Shown here piece after piece: positions 14,994 through 23,922 of a DNA stretch of 40,446 nucleotides. Location of the stretch: contig NZNW01000032.1 of the NCBI GenBank assembly GCA_002695065.1, forward strand, positions 1 through 40,446. Reading direction: 5' to 3'. Source of the stretch: Salinicola sp. (GTDB lineage: Bacteria > Pseudomonadota > Gammaproteobacteria > Pseudomonadales > Halomonadaceae). Made by a program: the position numbers and the translations under genes. Each line of letters starts with the position of its first letter. Position 1 is the first letter of the stretch. The notes under the pieces are model-generated. The model searched no databases, had not been told where the DNA came from, and saw only the letters and a list, made by a program, of their open reading frames with translations.

Positions 14994-16583
14994 GTGCTCT
15001 CTACTGCCAATATCACCATGCAGTTTGGCCCCAAGCCGCTGTTCGAGAACGTCTCCGTCAAATTCGGCGGTGGCCATCGCTACGGCCTGATCGGCGCCAA
15101 CGGCTGCGGCAAGTCCACCTTCATGAAGATCCTGGGGGGCGACCTGGAGCCGACCGGCGGCCAGGTGATGAAGGACGCCACCACGCGGCTGGGCAAGTTG
15201 CGCCAGGATCAGTTCGCGTTCGAGGACGAGCGCGTGATCGACACCGTGATCATGGGCCACGAGGAGTTGTGGGAAGTCACCGCGGAGCGTGAGCGCATCT
15301 ACTCCCAGGCGGAGATGAGCGACGAGGACGGCATGAAGGTCGCCGACCTGGAGGTCCGCTTCGCCGAACTCGAGGGCTATACCGCGGAGTCCCGGGCCGG
15401 TGAACTGCTGCTGGGGCTGGGCATCCCGCTGGAGCAGCACACCCAGCCGATGAGCGTGGTGGCACCGGGCTGGAAGCTGCGCGTGCTGCTGGCCCAGGCG
15501 CTGTTCAGCGATCCCGATGTGCTGCTGCTCGACGAGCCCACCAACCATCTGGACATCAACACCATCCGCTGGCTGGAAGAGATCCTGCGGGCGCGCAGCT
15601 CGACCATGATCATCATCTCCCACGACCGCCACTTCCTGAACAGCGTCTGCACGCACATGGCGGATCTCGACTACGGCGAGTTGCGGCTGTTCCCCGGCAA
15701 CTACGACGAGTACATGATCGCCGCCACCCAGGCCCGCGAGCGCCTGCATGCCGACAACGCCAAGAAGAAGGCCGAGATCGCCGAGCTGCAGCAGTTCGTC
15801 AGCCGCTTCTCGGCCAATGCGTCCAAGGCCAAGCAGGCCACCTCGCGCCAGCGCAAGATCGACAAGATCCAGCTCGAGGAGGTCAAGCCGTCGTCGCGGG
15901 TCAGCCCGTTCATCCGCTTCGAGCAGAGCAAGAAGATCCACCGCCATGCGCTGACCGTGGAAAAGCTCTCCAAGGCGTGGGGCGACAACGTGCTGTTCGA
16001 GCGTTTCGGGCTGCAGGTCGAGGCCGGCGAGCGGGCCGCCATCATCGGCCCCAACGGCATCGGCAAGACGACATTGCTCAACTGCCTGGTCGGCACGATG
16101 ACGCCGGATGCGGGCGAGGTGAAGTGGACCGACGCGGCGGAAGTGGGCTATTTCGCCCAGGACCACGCCGCCGATTTCGAGAGCGGCGAGACGCTGTTCG
16201 AGTGGATGCGCCAGTGGACCACCGAAGGCGAGCAGACGGTGCGTGGCGCGTTGGGCCGCATGCTGTTTTCCAACGACGACATCGGCAAGTCGGTGAAGGT
16301 GATCTCCGGCGGCGAACAGGGGCGCATGCTGTTCGGCAAGCTGATCCTGCAGAAGCCCAACGTGCTGGTGATGGACGAGCCCACCAACCACCTCGACATG
16401 GAGTCGATCGAGGCGCTCAACCTGGCGCTGGAGAACTACCCCGGGACCTTGATCTTCGTCAGCCACGACCGCGAGTTCGTCGGCTCGCTGGCGACCCGCA
16501 TCATCGAGATGAAAGAGGATGGCATCGTCGATTTCAGCGGCAACTACGACGACTATCTGCGTAGCCAAGGCGTATACGGCTAG
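14994..16583 (+). CDS. ybiT: ABC-F family ATPase, YbiT type
   Basis: The 529-residue protein has two ABC ATPase domains and no membrane segments, as in the ribosome-associated ABC-F translation factors, and follows E. coli YbiT closely. Domain 1 shows Walker [10 protein letters not shown] (residues 34-42) and [15 protein letters not shown]; its signature region is degenerate ([15 protein letters not shown]), as in YbiT. A long charged P-site tRNA-interaction linker follows ([41 protein letters not shown]). Domain 2 shows GPNGIGKTT, signature SGGEQGRML and [15 protein letters not shown]. The start is GTG at 14994; the usual ML-x-x-x-N-x-TMQFG beginning supports it, although no strong ribosome-binding site is visible. 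A hairpin with T-run lies in the leader. Confidence 0.94.
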   Translation: MLSTANITMQFGPKPLFENVSVKFGGGHRYGLIGANGCGKSTFMKILGGDLEPTGGQVMKDATTRLGKLRQDQFAFEDERVIDTVIMGHEELWEVTAERERIYSQAEMSDEDGMKVADLEVRFAELEGYTAESRAGELLLGLGIPLEQHTQPMSVVAPGWKLRVLLAQALFSDPDVLLLDEPTNHLDINTIRWLEEILRARSSTMIIISHDRHFLNSVCTHMADLDYGELRLFPGNYDEYMIAATQARERLHADNAKKKAEIAELQQFVSRFSANASKAKQATSRQRKIDKIQLEEVKPSSRVSPFIRFEQSKKIHRHALTVEKLSKAWGDNVLFERFGLQVEAGERAAIIGPNGIGKTTLLNCLVGTMTPDAGEVKWTDAAEVGYFAQDHAADFESGETLFEWMRQWTTEGEQTVRGALGRMLFSNDDIGKSVKVISGGEQGRMLFGKLILQKPNVLVMDEPTNHLDMESIEALNLALENYPGTLIFVSHDREFVGSLATRIIEMKEDGIVDFSGNYDDYLRSQGVYG

Positions 16584-16666
16584 CGTTCGCAGCATTACCG
16601 CTCTCTGACCGGGTTTGGGCTACGCTGAACGATAGCGAGTCCATTCCCTGCCAGGAGCCTTCCGTC

Positions 16667-17299
16667 ATGACATCCGCCCTCTCCCAGCGCATCGATCCGG
16701 TCAAGACCGCCCTGGTACTGATCGAATTCCAGAACGACTTCACCACGCCCGGTGGCGTACTCCACGATGCCGTCAAAGCCGTCATGGCGCGCGAGGACAT
16801 GCTGGCCAAGACCCAGCGTCTCGTCGCCACGGCACGGGCGGCGGGTGTCAGTGTGCTGCATGCACCGATCCACTTCGCGGCCGGCTATGGCGAGATCACG
16901 TCTCAGCCCTACGGCATCCTCGCGGGTGTCGTCGACGGCAAGGCCTTCGTCAAAGGTGAATGGGGCGCCGAGATCTGCGATGCCCTGACGCCGCAGGCCG
17001 ATGACATCGTCATCGAGGGCAAGCGCGGTCTGGATACCTTTGCCTCGACCAACCTCGATTTCATCCTGCGCAGCAAGGGTATCGAAACCATCGTTCTGGC
17101 CGGATTCCTGACCAATTGCTGCGTGGAATCGACCATGCGCTCGGGCTACGAGAAAGGCTTCGAGGTGCTGACACTGACCGACGGCGTCGCCGCGACCAGC
17201 GAGGCCGAGCATGATGCCGCGATCCGCTACGACTACCCGATGTTTTCCAAGCCGATGACGATCGCCGAGTTCACCGAGCGGTTGCCGGACGCCGTTTAG
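16667..17299 (+). CDS. isochorismatase-like cysteine hydrolase
   Basis: The 210-residue protein belongs to the isochorismatase superfamily. It has the first-strand motif ALVLIEFQNDF, in which Glu20 stands where most members have the catalytic Asp, a known subfamily variation. The Lys follows in VIEGKRGLDTFASTNLD and the nucleophile Cys in VLAGFLTNCCVESTMRSGYEKGF. The C-terminal block VLTLTDGVAATSEAEHDAA is typical. The substrate is unknown (amide or nicotinamide-like). AGGAG lies 9 bases upstream of the ATG. It follows ybiT by 83 bases on the same strand and is not closely related to the YcaC-like protein at 12234-12914. Confidence 0.9.
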   Translation: MTSALSQRIDPVKTALVLIEFQNDFTTPGGVLHDAVKAVMAREDMLAKTQRLVATARAAGVSVLHAPIHFAAGYGEITSQPYGILAGVVDGKAFVKGEWGAEICDALTPQADDIVIEGKRGLDTFASTNLDFILRSKGIETIVLAGFLTNCCVESTMRSGYEKGFEVLTLTDGVAATSEAEHDAAIRYDYPMFSKPMTIAEFTERLPDAV

Positions 17300-17398
17300 G
17301 CGCCGAACATTTCCGGGTGGGGATCGAAATGGCGTGGCGAGGGTCTATGGACGAGCCGGCGGTGACGCATCGCTGTCATCATCGGCCAGACAAGGATC

Positions 17399-17420
17399 GC
17401 CGGCATGTTGTCATGCCGGC
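17399..17420. other. 9-bp inverted repeat upstream of the arylsulfotransferase gene
   Basis: GCCGGCATG and CATGCCGGC pair perfectly around TTGT, 42 bases upstream of the arylsulfotransferase-family start. It could be a terminator for the preceding isochorismatase-like gene or an operator; there is no T-run. Confidence 0.4.
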
Positions 17421-17462
17421 CAGACCCGCACAGGGCGGGACTCGACGAAGGAGCGACGAGCG

Positions 17463-18821
17463 ATGATGTCACGGAGAGGATCCGTTTCGGTACTGCTGGG
17501 CGCCTGGCTGATGGCCACGGCGACCACGGCGTTGGCCTTGCCCAGCAGCTTTCCCACCGGCACCACCTACTATGATCCCGAGCGGGCCTACAACGGCTTC
17601 GTGCTGTTCCCCGGCGGCGATCGCAAGACCCACCTGATCGACATGAACGGCAACGAAGTGCACCGTTGGGACTACGAGAGCTTCCCCCCCATTCCGCTCT
17701 CCGCCGATCAGGCCGGCGGCGAGAAAGGCCATCTGCTGGTGCAGCTGGCACGGGCCGAGAAGCTCCCCGAGCACGCCAGCCCCGGCAACGGTCTCACCAA
17801 CGCCTCCGTGGCGGAGGTGAACTGGGACGGCGACGTGAAGTGGCAGTGGGGCAGCCAGCAGGATCCGGTCTACCAGCATCACGACATGCGCCGCCTGCCC
17901 AACGGCAACAACCTGGTGATGACCGCCGAGATGCGGGAACTCAACGGCTTCGATTATCCGATCATCGAGAACGGCATCGAGGAGGTCGATGACGAGGGCC
18001 GGGTGGTATGGGCGTGGAAGTCAGGCGATCATCTCGACGAGATGGGGTTTTCCGATGCTGGCCTGCGCGCGCTCAAGGATTCCGAGGATCCCGACTTCCT
18101 GCATCTGAACACGGCCGTACCGGTGGGGCCCAACCGCTGGTACGACGCCGGCGACGAGCGCTTTGCGCCGGACAATATCCTGGTCAACTCCCGCAACGCC
18201 AACGTCACTTTCATCGTCGACCGGCAGAGCGGCGAGATCGTCTGGCGTATCGGCCCCGATCTGCCGGCCCTGCAGCTCAATGGCAAGCTTGGCCGCCCCG
18301 TGGATCAGACCGTGGGGTCCCACGATGTCCACCTCATCCCCGAGGGCCTGCCGGGCGCCGGCAACCTGCTGATCTTCGACAACCAGGGCAATGCCGGCTT
18401 CCCGCCCTCGAAGCAGGGGTTCTTCTCTTCGTCCCGCGTGATCGAGGTGAATCCGAGCAGCGGCAAGATCGTGTGGCAGTACACCGGCAATATGTCGGGA
18501 CGTTCGCCCTACACCTTCTATAGCTCGTTCATCTCGAGCGCGCGGCGGCTGCCCAACGGCAATACGCTGATCGACGAGGGCCAGGACGGCCGGCTGTTCC
18601 AGGTCACGCCGGAAGGCGAGATCGTGTGGGAGTACGTGAGCCCGTTCTTCGGCAAGTCGATGCCGAACGACGACTACGTCACCAACCAGGTCTACCGCGC
18701 GCAGCTGGTGGATTATGACTGGGCACCGGATGGCACGCCCCACGAGGAGACCGCCGTGATGCCGGACTGCGACCGCTATGTGGCGGCGCCCGGCTGTCAT
18801 CCGGGCGAGCCCGGCGAATGA
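17463..18821 (+). CDS. secreted arylsulfotransferase-family protein
   Basis: The 452-residue protein starts with a signal peptide (VSVLLGAWLMATATTALA) and is therefore exported to the periplasm. The mature part is rich in propeller-type strands. Motifs resemble the arylsulfotransferase (ASST) superfamily: THLIDMNGNEVHRWDY, HHDMRRLPNGNNLVM, GEIVWRIGPDLP, GSHDVHLIPEGLPGAGNLLIFDNQGNAG (read in two blocks), SARRLPNGNTLIDEGQDGRLFQV and GEIVWEYVSPFFG. True ASSTs move sulfate between phenols using an active-site His; candidates here are the HHD and SHDVH histidines. Sulfotransferase activity is family inference. The start at 17463 has AAGGAG 9 bases upstream; a Met codon directly after it (17466) is an equal alternative. 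A GC hairpin follows the stop. Confidence 0.85.
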   Translation: MMSRRGSVSVLLGAWLMATATTALALPSSFPTGTTYYDPERAYNGFVLFPGGDRKTHLIDMNGNEVHRWDYESFPPIPLSADQAGGEKGHLLVQLARAEKLPEHASPGNGLTNASVAEVNWDGDVKWQWGSQQDPVYQHHDMRRLPNGNNLVMTAEMRELNGFDYPIIENGIEEVDDEGRVVWAWKSGDHLDEMGFSDAGLRALKDSEDPDFLHLNTAVPVGPNRWYDAGDERFAPDNILVNSRNANVTFIVDRQSGEIVWRIGPDLPALQLNGKLGRPVDQTVGSHDVHLIPEGLPGAGNLLIFDNQGNAGFPPSKQGFFSSSRVIEVNPSSGKIVWQYTGNMSGRSPYTFYSSFISSARRLPNGNTLIDEGQDGRLFQVTPEGEIVWEYVSPFFGKSMPNDDYVTNQVYRAQLVDYDWAPDGTPHEETAVMPDCDRYVAAPGCHPGEPGE

Positions 18822-18834
18822 GCGTTCCCACCGG

Positions 18835-18864
18835 CCGGCGTGGCGGCAAGACGCCGCACGCCGG
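18835..18864 (+). terminator. GC-rich hairpin after the arylsulfotransferase gene
   Basis: CCGGCGT pairs with ACGCCGG and, after a one-base bulge, GCGGC pairs with GCCGC around AAGAC. It starts 13 bases beyond the stop. A T-run is missing, so termination may be incomplete or factor-assisted. Confidence 0.45.
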
Positions 18865-18926
18865 CGGGATGCGGGGCGAGCGATGTCTGCGTAGACTTCA
18901 CATGACACTCTCCCGCGCGAGCCCCC

Positions 18927-20366
18927 ATGACCAGCCATGTTCCAGACGTTCCGGCCAATACGCCCGCCGACCGACATGAAGCGCCTTCCGCCACCCTGAT
19001 CGTCGGCGCCGGGGCCACCGGCCTGGCCGCCGCCTGGGCCCTGGCCAAGCGCGGCCGGAGCGTCACCGTGCTCGAGGGCAATGACCAGGTTGGCGGCAAC
19101 CTGCGTACCGAGCGCGATGGCGAATGGCAGATCGAACACGGCCCCAACACCGTGATCATGAAGCCGCCGCTCTACGCGCTGCTCGACGAACTCGACCTGC
19201 TCGACGAGGCACAACCGGCCAACGCCATCGCCAACAAGCGCTACGTGGTGATGGACGGCAAACCGGTGGCGCTGCCGATGAAGCCGATCGAGGCGTTGAC
19301 CAGCCCGCTCATCGGCTGGCGCGGTTGGGCACGGCTGGCTAGAGAGCCTTTCATCGGTCGCTCGAGCGCACCGGAGGAGACCCTCGCCGCTTTCGTCGAA
19401 CGTCGCCTCGGCCCACGAATTCTCGCGCGCATGGTCGATCCGTTCGTCTCCGGCGTCCATGCCGGTGATCCGAACCGGTTGTCGGTCCAGGCAGCGATGC
19501 CGCGGCTGGCGGCGATCGAGCGCGAGCACCGCTCGCTGATCGTCGGCGGCCTGACACGCCTGCGGCAGTCGCGTCGCGACCCGGCGGGCGTTCCCGTCGA
19601 GTGGCGTGGCAAGCTGGTGAGTTTCCCCCGGGGCTTGCAGCATCTTGCCGATCGGCTGGCGGAGCGTATCGTGGCCCAGCCGACGGCTGCCATTCATACC
19701 GATTGCTCTGTACGTAGCCTGCGCCGTGAAGGCGAGCAGTGGGTCGTCGTGGACGATCAGGGTCGGGAATGGCGCGCCGGGTCGCTGGTGCTGGCGGTAC
19801 CGGCGCCAGTCGCGGCACGGCTGCTGGCGCCATTGGCCCCGGCGCTGGCGGAACCGCTGGCGGCCATCGCCTATCCGCCGGTCAACGCCATCGCGCTGGG
19901 CTTTCGCGAGCAGGATATCGCCCACCCGCTGGATGGGTTCGGCGTGCTGATTCCCCGCTCGGAAGGGCGGCGCACCCTGGGGGCGCTGTTCTCGTCGACG
20001 CTATTTCCCAACCGCGCACCGGCGGGCCACAAGCTGCTCAATGTGTTCATCGGCGGCCGCCAGGACCCGGGTGCCGCCGACGGCGATGATGCGGCGCAGG
20101 TGGCGCAGGTCATCGACGATCTTCGCGATCTCCTGGGGATTCATGGCGAGCCGGTGTGGCAGAAGGTAACGCGCTGGCCACAGGCCATCCCGCAGTACGA
20201 GCTCGGACACCTGGAGCGCATCGCGGCGCTGGACGCTGCGCTTCAGGGCCATCCAGGCCTGCACCTGGCGGGCAACTGGCGCGGGGGGATCGCGGTAGGG
20301 GATTGTCTCGAGAATGGCCGACTGCTGGGCGCAAGGCTGATGGGTGAAGAGCTGCTGGACGACTGA
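18927..20366 (+). CDS. hemY: protoporphyrinogen oxidase, oxygen-dependent HemY type
   Basis: The 479-residue FAD flavoprotein oxidises protoporphyrinogen IX to protoporphyrin IX, the penultimate step of haem synthesis. It has an N-terminal dinucleotide-binding fold (LIVGAGATGLAAAWALAKRG, Gly motif at residues 27-32; then VLEGNDQVGGNLRTER). The HemY-like core is ADQ-type: FVERRLGPRILARMVDPFVSGVHAGDP, VSFPRGLQHLADRLAERI. The C-terminal FAD block is HPGLHLAGNWRGGIAVGDCLENG. Many gammaproteobacteria use HemG or HemJ instead, so this is the less common class there. No purine-rich ribosome-binding site is visible before the ATG (CGCGAGCCCCC), suggesting a weakly initiated or leaderless message. It is convergent with the HAD phosphatase gene. 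Confidence 0.88.
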   Translation: MTSHVPDVPANTPADRHEAPSATLIVGAGATGLAAAWALAKRGRSVTVLEGNDQVGGNLRTERDGEWQIEHGPNTVIMKPPLYALLDELDLLDEAQPANAIANKRYVVMDGKPVALPMKPIEALTSPLIGWRGWARLAREPFIGRSSAPEETLAAFVERRLGPRILARMVDPFVSGVHAGDPNRLSVQAAMPRLAAIEREHRSLIVGGLTRLRQSRRDPAGVPVEWRGKLVSFPRGLQHLADRLAERIVAQPTAAIHTDCSVRSLRREGEQWVVVDDQGREWRAGSLVLAVPAPVAARLLAPLAPALAEPLAAIAYPPVNAIALGFREQDIAHPLDGFGVLIPRSEGRRTLGALFSSTLFPNRAPAGHKLLNVFIGGRQDPGAADGDDAAQVAQVIDDLRDLLGIHGEPVWQKVTRWPQAIPQYELGHLERIAALDAALQGHPGLHLAGNWRGGIAVGDCLENGRLLGARLMGEELLDD

Positions 20367-20402
20367 CGAGGCGATGATCGAATCGCCAGCCGTCCGGCAA
20401 AC

Positions 20403-21215
20403 TCACTTGTCCACCAGCTCCGCCACCGACGACATGATCTCCTTGGGCCGGAACGGATAGCGTTCGATCTCGGCCTTGTCGGCGATACCGCTCAGCACCA
20501 GCACCGTGTGCATCCCCGCTTCGATGCCGGCGACGATGTCGGTATCCATGCGGTCGCCGATCATGCCGGTGCCGTCGGAGTGGACACCCAGCTTGTTCAG
20601 CGCCGAGCGAAACATCATCGGGTTGGGTTTGCCGACGATATAGGGTTTGCGCCCCGTCGCTTCGGTGATCAGCGCGGCGACCGCGCCGGTGGCCGGCAGC
20701 ACGCCTTCCTGGCTCGGCCCGGTGGCATCGGGGTTGGTGCAGATGAAGCGGGCGCCCTGGTTGATCAGCCGAATCGCCTTGGTGATCGCCTCGAACGAGT
20801 AGGAGCGGGTCTCGCCGATCACCACGTAGTCCGGCTTGGCGTCGGTCATGATGAACCCGGCCTCGTGGATCGCCGTGGTCAGGCCGGCCTCGCCGACGAC
20901 GAAGGCCGAGCCCCCCGGCGCCTGATCGCGCAGGAACGCCGCCGTGGCCAGCGCCGAGGTCCAGATCTTCTCCTCGGGGACCTCCAGGCCGCTGTGTCGC
21001 AGGCGCGCGCTGAGATCGCGGGGGGTGAAGATCGAGTTGTTGGTCAGTACCAGAAACGGAATCTCCCGCTCCCGCCACTGGTTGATCAGGTCCGCGGCAC
21101 CGGGAATGGCCTTGTTTTCATGTACCAGCACGCCGTCCATGTCCGTCAGCCAGGACTTGATGTTGCGTCGACTCGCGGTGTTGTCTTTCTTGCTGGCTTC
21201 TTTGTTACCGGACAT
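20403..21215 (-). CDS. HAD-superfamily phosphatase, NagD-like (class IIA)
   Basis: The 270-residue protein has the HAD motifs in order: DMDGVL (nucleophile and acid Asp, with D-x-D spacing), motif II in FLVLTNNS, motif III Lys in YIVGKPNPMMF, and motif IV in MIGDRMDTDIVAGIEAGM. The large cap between motifs II and III is the C2a type of NagD-like nucleotide/sugar phosphatases. The substrate cannot be told from sequence. The ATG at 21215 has AAGGGG upstream; an ATG five codons earlier (21230) has a comparable AGGCGG, so the exact start is uncertain. The N-terminus is Lys/Ser-rich before SWLTDMDG. It lies downstream of ghrA on the same strand with a 122-base gap and is convergent with hemY. Confidence 0.9.
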   Translation of the reverse strand: MSGNKEASKKDNTASRRNIKSWLTDMDGVLVHENKAIPGAADLINQWREREIPFLVLTNNSIFTPRDLSARLRHSGLEVPEEKIWTSALATAAFLRDQAPGGSAFVVGEAGLTTAIHEAGFIMTDAKPDYVVIGETRSYSFEAITKAIRLINQGARFICTNPDATGPSQEGVLPATGAVAALITEATGRKPYIVGKPNPMMFRSALNKLGVHSDGTGMIGDRMDTDIVAGIEAGMHTVLVLSGIADKAEIERYPFRPKEIMSSVAELVDK

Positions 21216-21337
21216 AGGACCCCTTGGCATCCGCCTGTGGATAAATCGAAAGTCGTGATCTGGTGCACAGCCAGTTTAGCAAGTTGTGGCGTCGGGTGGC
21301 GGCCGACGTTGGTGGCGACTCGCGTCCTGATGACGGC

Positions 21338-22270
21338 TCAATATCCCCGCTCGGCATCGGCCAGATCGTCGACATGCCCGATCTGCTCGAAGCGCTCGAT
21401 ATTGGCGGCGACGATGCGGCTGCCGGTGGGCGCGTCGATCAGCGAGGCGATGTGGGGCGTCACCGTGATCCTGGGGTGCGACCAGAACGGATGCTCGCTC
21501 GGCAGCGGCTCGACTTGGAAGACGTCCAGGGTGGCATGGCTCAGTTGGCCCTCGTCCAGAGCCGCGATGAGATCCGCCTCGACCAGGTGCTGCCCCCGGC
21601 CGGCGTTGATCAGGCTGGCGCCTCGCGGGAGCCTGGCGAAGAGTGCGCCATCGAGAATGCCCGTCGTCGCGTCGGTCAGCGGCAGCAGGCAGACCAGGAT
21701 CTCGCAGCGGTGGACGAAGGTATCGAATTCGGCCTCGCCGGTGTAGGTGATGACACCTTCGATCTCGCGCTTCGTGCGTGCCCAGCCGAGCGTCTCGAAG
21801 CCGAGCGCGGCGAGGGTCCGCGCCGCAGCACCGCCGAGGTTGCCGAGCCCCATGACGCCGACGGTGCGACCGGTGGCGGGCGGCACCACCCGCTGCTTCC
21901 AGCGCCGCTCGCGCTGATTGGCAGTGATGGTCGGCATGTCGCGGTGGTGGCGCAGCACGTGCAGCGCCACGTATTCGCGCATGCGCTGGGTCAGATCCGT
22001 GCCGACGGTGCGAATGATCGGCACTTGGCGCGGCAACTCGACATCGGCCAGCACGTGGTCGATGCCGGCGCCCAGCGAGACGATCGCCTTGAGATGGGGG
22101 AAGGGGAGAAAGGCGCCGGTCGCCGGCTTCCAGACCACGGCGTAGGTGACGGCGTCGGCGTCGCCTGGGTCGTCGATCGGGCGGATCGTCCAGTTCGGGA
22201 GCAGCTTCTGGAGCTGCTCGATCCACCAACGCGTTTTATCCACACCCGGTATTGATACGACGATGGTCAT
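21338..22270 (-). CDS. ghrA: glyoxylate/hydroxypyruvate reductase A-like dehydrogenase
   Basis: The 310-residue protein is a D-2-hydroxyacid dehydrogenase of the GhrA branch. It has KAIVSLGAGIDHVL, the nucleotide-binding motif VGVMGLGNLGGAAARTLAALGF, catalytic Arg in INAGRGQHLVEADLI, Glu in TLDVFQVEPLPSEHPFW and His in ITVTPHIAS. It would reduce glyoxylate or hydroxypyruvate using NAD(P)H. It begins 20 bases after the gamma-glutamyltransferase stop, so it is probably the last strongly linked member of the TDT/serine hydrolase/GGT/GhrA unit. That context suggests a 2-keto acid arises from the substrate of the operon, but the true substrate is open. Confidence 0.92.
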   Translation of the reverse strand: MTIVVSIPGVDKTRWWIEQLQKLLPNWTIRPIDDPGDADAVTYAVVWKPATGAFLPFPHLKAIVSLGAGIDHVLADVELPRQVPIIRTVGTDLTQRMREYVALHVLRHHRDMPTITANQRERRWKQRVVPPATGRTVGVMGLGNLGGAAARTLAALGFETLGWARTKREIEGVITYTGEAEFDTFVHRCEILVCLLPLTDATTGILDGALFARLPRGASLINAGRGQHLVEADLIAALDEGQLSHATLDVFQVEPLPSEHPFWSHPRITVTPHIASLIDAPTGSRIVAANIERFEQIGHVDDLADAERGY

Positions 22271-22290
22271 TGCGAGATTCCCGGTAATGG

Positions 22291-23922
22291 TCAGGGGCGC
22301 ACGATCGGTGCATCATCGCCCAGCGGTTCCATGTCGAACGTTGCCGGCGCGGCACCGCCGCCGATCGGCTGTGTCGGGTCGTTGATCCCGAGGCATTCGC
22401 CGGTTTCGGGATCGCGTGAGACCGCCGACACACAGGCGTAGAGCTTGGGGAACACCAGCTGCTGGGCAATCTCCAGTTCGAAACGTTCGCCCAGCCGCTT
22501 CAGCGTCGCCGGCTCGAAGCGCGGGTCGACGCGAACCGAACCACGGTAGCTGGCATCGAGACGCGGGTGGTGCACGGCTTCCTCCAGGTTCATGCCGAAA
22601 TCCATCATCAGCGCCGCGACCTGAGTCACCGCCGGCATGATCAGATTGCCGCCGGAAGCGCCCACCGAGAAGCGCGCCTCGCCGTCCCTCACCGCCACCG
22701 TGGGGCACATGTTCGACGAGTTGATGCGCTTGCCGCCTGCCATCGTCGTCGGATAGCCGGGGCGCGGGTCGAAGTAGCTGACGCTGTCGTTCATCAGCAT
22801 GCCGGTGGAGGGCAGGGTGACGCCGGAACCGAAGCGGTTGAGCAGGGTGTAGGTGAGCGCCACCATATTGCCCTCGGCGTCCACCGACGACATCGACGAC
22901 GTGCAGGCGCCGTTCTCGCCGTCGACAGGCCCGGCCCTCGGCGGCAGCACGCCGGTGCGGATCTTGTGCTGGCGCCAGCACGCCTCCAGCGCTTCGGCAT
23001 AGGCCACCCACGTTGCCGGTGTCGGGCTTTCCGGTGGTATCGGTATCGCCTCAAACGTGTGCGCCAGCATTTCGCGCTGGCGCAGGCCGCCGGAGACCTC
23101 TCCGGGTGTGTAGAGCGTGTAACCACGATGCTCGGCGACCATCGGCGCGTACTCGAACACTTCACAGGCGGCGAAATCCTCGCGCGAGATGCGCGAGCCG
23201 CCGGCCTGCAGATCGCTGACGATCCTCTCGGCCAGCGCACCGCGATAGAACGTCTCGGCGCCGCCTGCGGCGATCTCGCGCAGCGTCCCGGCCAGATTCG
23301 GGATTCTCAGCCGGCTCTCGGGCGTGGCCGGATGGCCGCCGGGCAGATAGATCGAGGCGGACATCGGATCGCGTGCCAGGGTGCGGGCGCAGACGCCGAT
23401 CTGCAGGCTGGTGAACCAGTCGACCTGTAGCCCGCGCTCGGCCAGCTGAATGGCTGGTGTCATGACGTCATTGCGCGACCGAGAGCCGAAGCGCGAGAGG
23501 GCATGATCGAGCCCCGCCACGGCGCCGGGCACGGTGATCGAGCGGTAGCCTTCGATATTGGCGCTATCGACCACACCGGGAAAGCCCATCGGCGTCGCCG
23601 GCAGGTTCGGGTCGACGGGATAGTCCTCGAGGCGCGTGTCGCCGGCCAGCGTGCCCTGGAAATCCAGCGCCACGGCGTGCTGCCCCTTCGCCAGCCAGAT
23701 CACCATGAAGCCCGAGCCGCCGAGCCCGCTCATCCACGGTTCGACGGCATTGAGCGCGTAGGCGGTGGCGACGATGGCATCGATGGCGTTGCCGCCGGCG
23801 TCGAGCTGGGCCGCACCCGCCTGAGCCGCGACGCGGTGCTGGGAAGCCACCACCCCGTTCTGGGAGCGCGCGGCGGGCGTGGTCAGGGTCCAGTTGTCGA
23901 TATCGTGATGGGATCGTGTCAC
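22291..23922 (-). CDS. gamma-glutamyltransferase-family Ntn hydrolase
   Basis: The 543-residue protein belongs to the self-processing gamma-glutamyltransferase/cephalosporin acylase family. Blocks include VASQHRVAAQAGAAQLDAGGNAIDAIVATAYALNAVEPWMSG (in parts), GGSGFMVIW, GSGVTLPSTGMLMND and ASGGNLIMPAVTQVAALMMDFGMNLEEAVHHPR (in parts). The predicted processing site and nucleophile Thr lie in NGACTSSMSSVDAEGNMVAL. No signal peptide is visible, unlike classical periplasmic GGT, so it is probably cytoplasmic. It starts at GTG 23922 with GAGGAG 8 bases upstream and overlaps the serine hydrolase stop (GTGA). It may act on gamma-glutamyl or other acyl-amide compounds; canonical glutathione turnover is not shown. 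Confidence 0.88.
   Translation of the reverse strand: MTRSHHDIDNWTLTTPAARSQNGVVASQHRVAAQAGAAQLDAGGNAIDAIVATAYALNAVEPWMSGLGGSGFMVIWLAKGQHAVALDFQGTLAGDTRLEDYPVDPNLPATPMGFPGVVDSANIEGYRSITVPGAVAGLDHALSRFGSRSRNDVMTPAIQLAERGLQVDWFTSLQIGVCARTLARDPMSASIYLPGGHPATPESRLRIPNLAGTLREIAAGGAETFYRGALAERIVSDLQAGGSRISREDFAACEVFEYAPMVAEHRGYTLYTPGEVSGGLRQREMLAHTFEAIPIPPESPTPATWVAYAEALEACWRQHKIRTGVLPPRAGPVDGENGACTSSMSSVDAEGNMVALTYTLLNRFGSGVTLPSTGMLMNDSVSYFDPRPGYPTTMAGGKRINSSNMCPTVAVRDGEARFSVGASGGNLIMPAVTQVAALMMDFGMNLEEAVHHPRLDASYRGSVRVDPRFEPATLKRLGERFELEIAQQLVFPKLYACVSAVSRDPETGECLGINDPTQPIGGGAAPATFDMEPLGDDAPIVRP

Noticed and set aside
14766-16595. 609-codon minus-strand open frame across ybiT
   Set aside because: Antisense shadow of the ABC-F gene, repetitive Leu/His/Asp translation.
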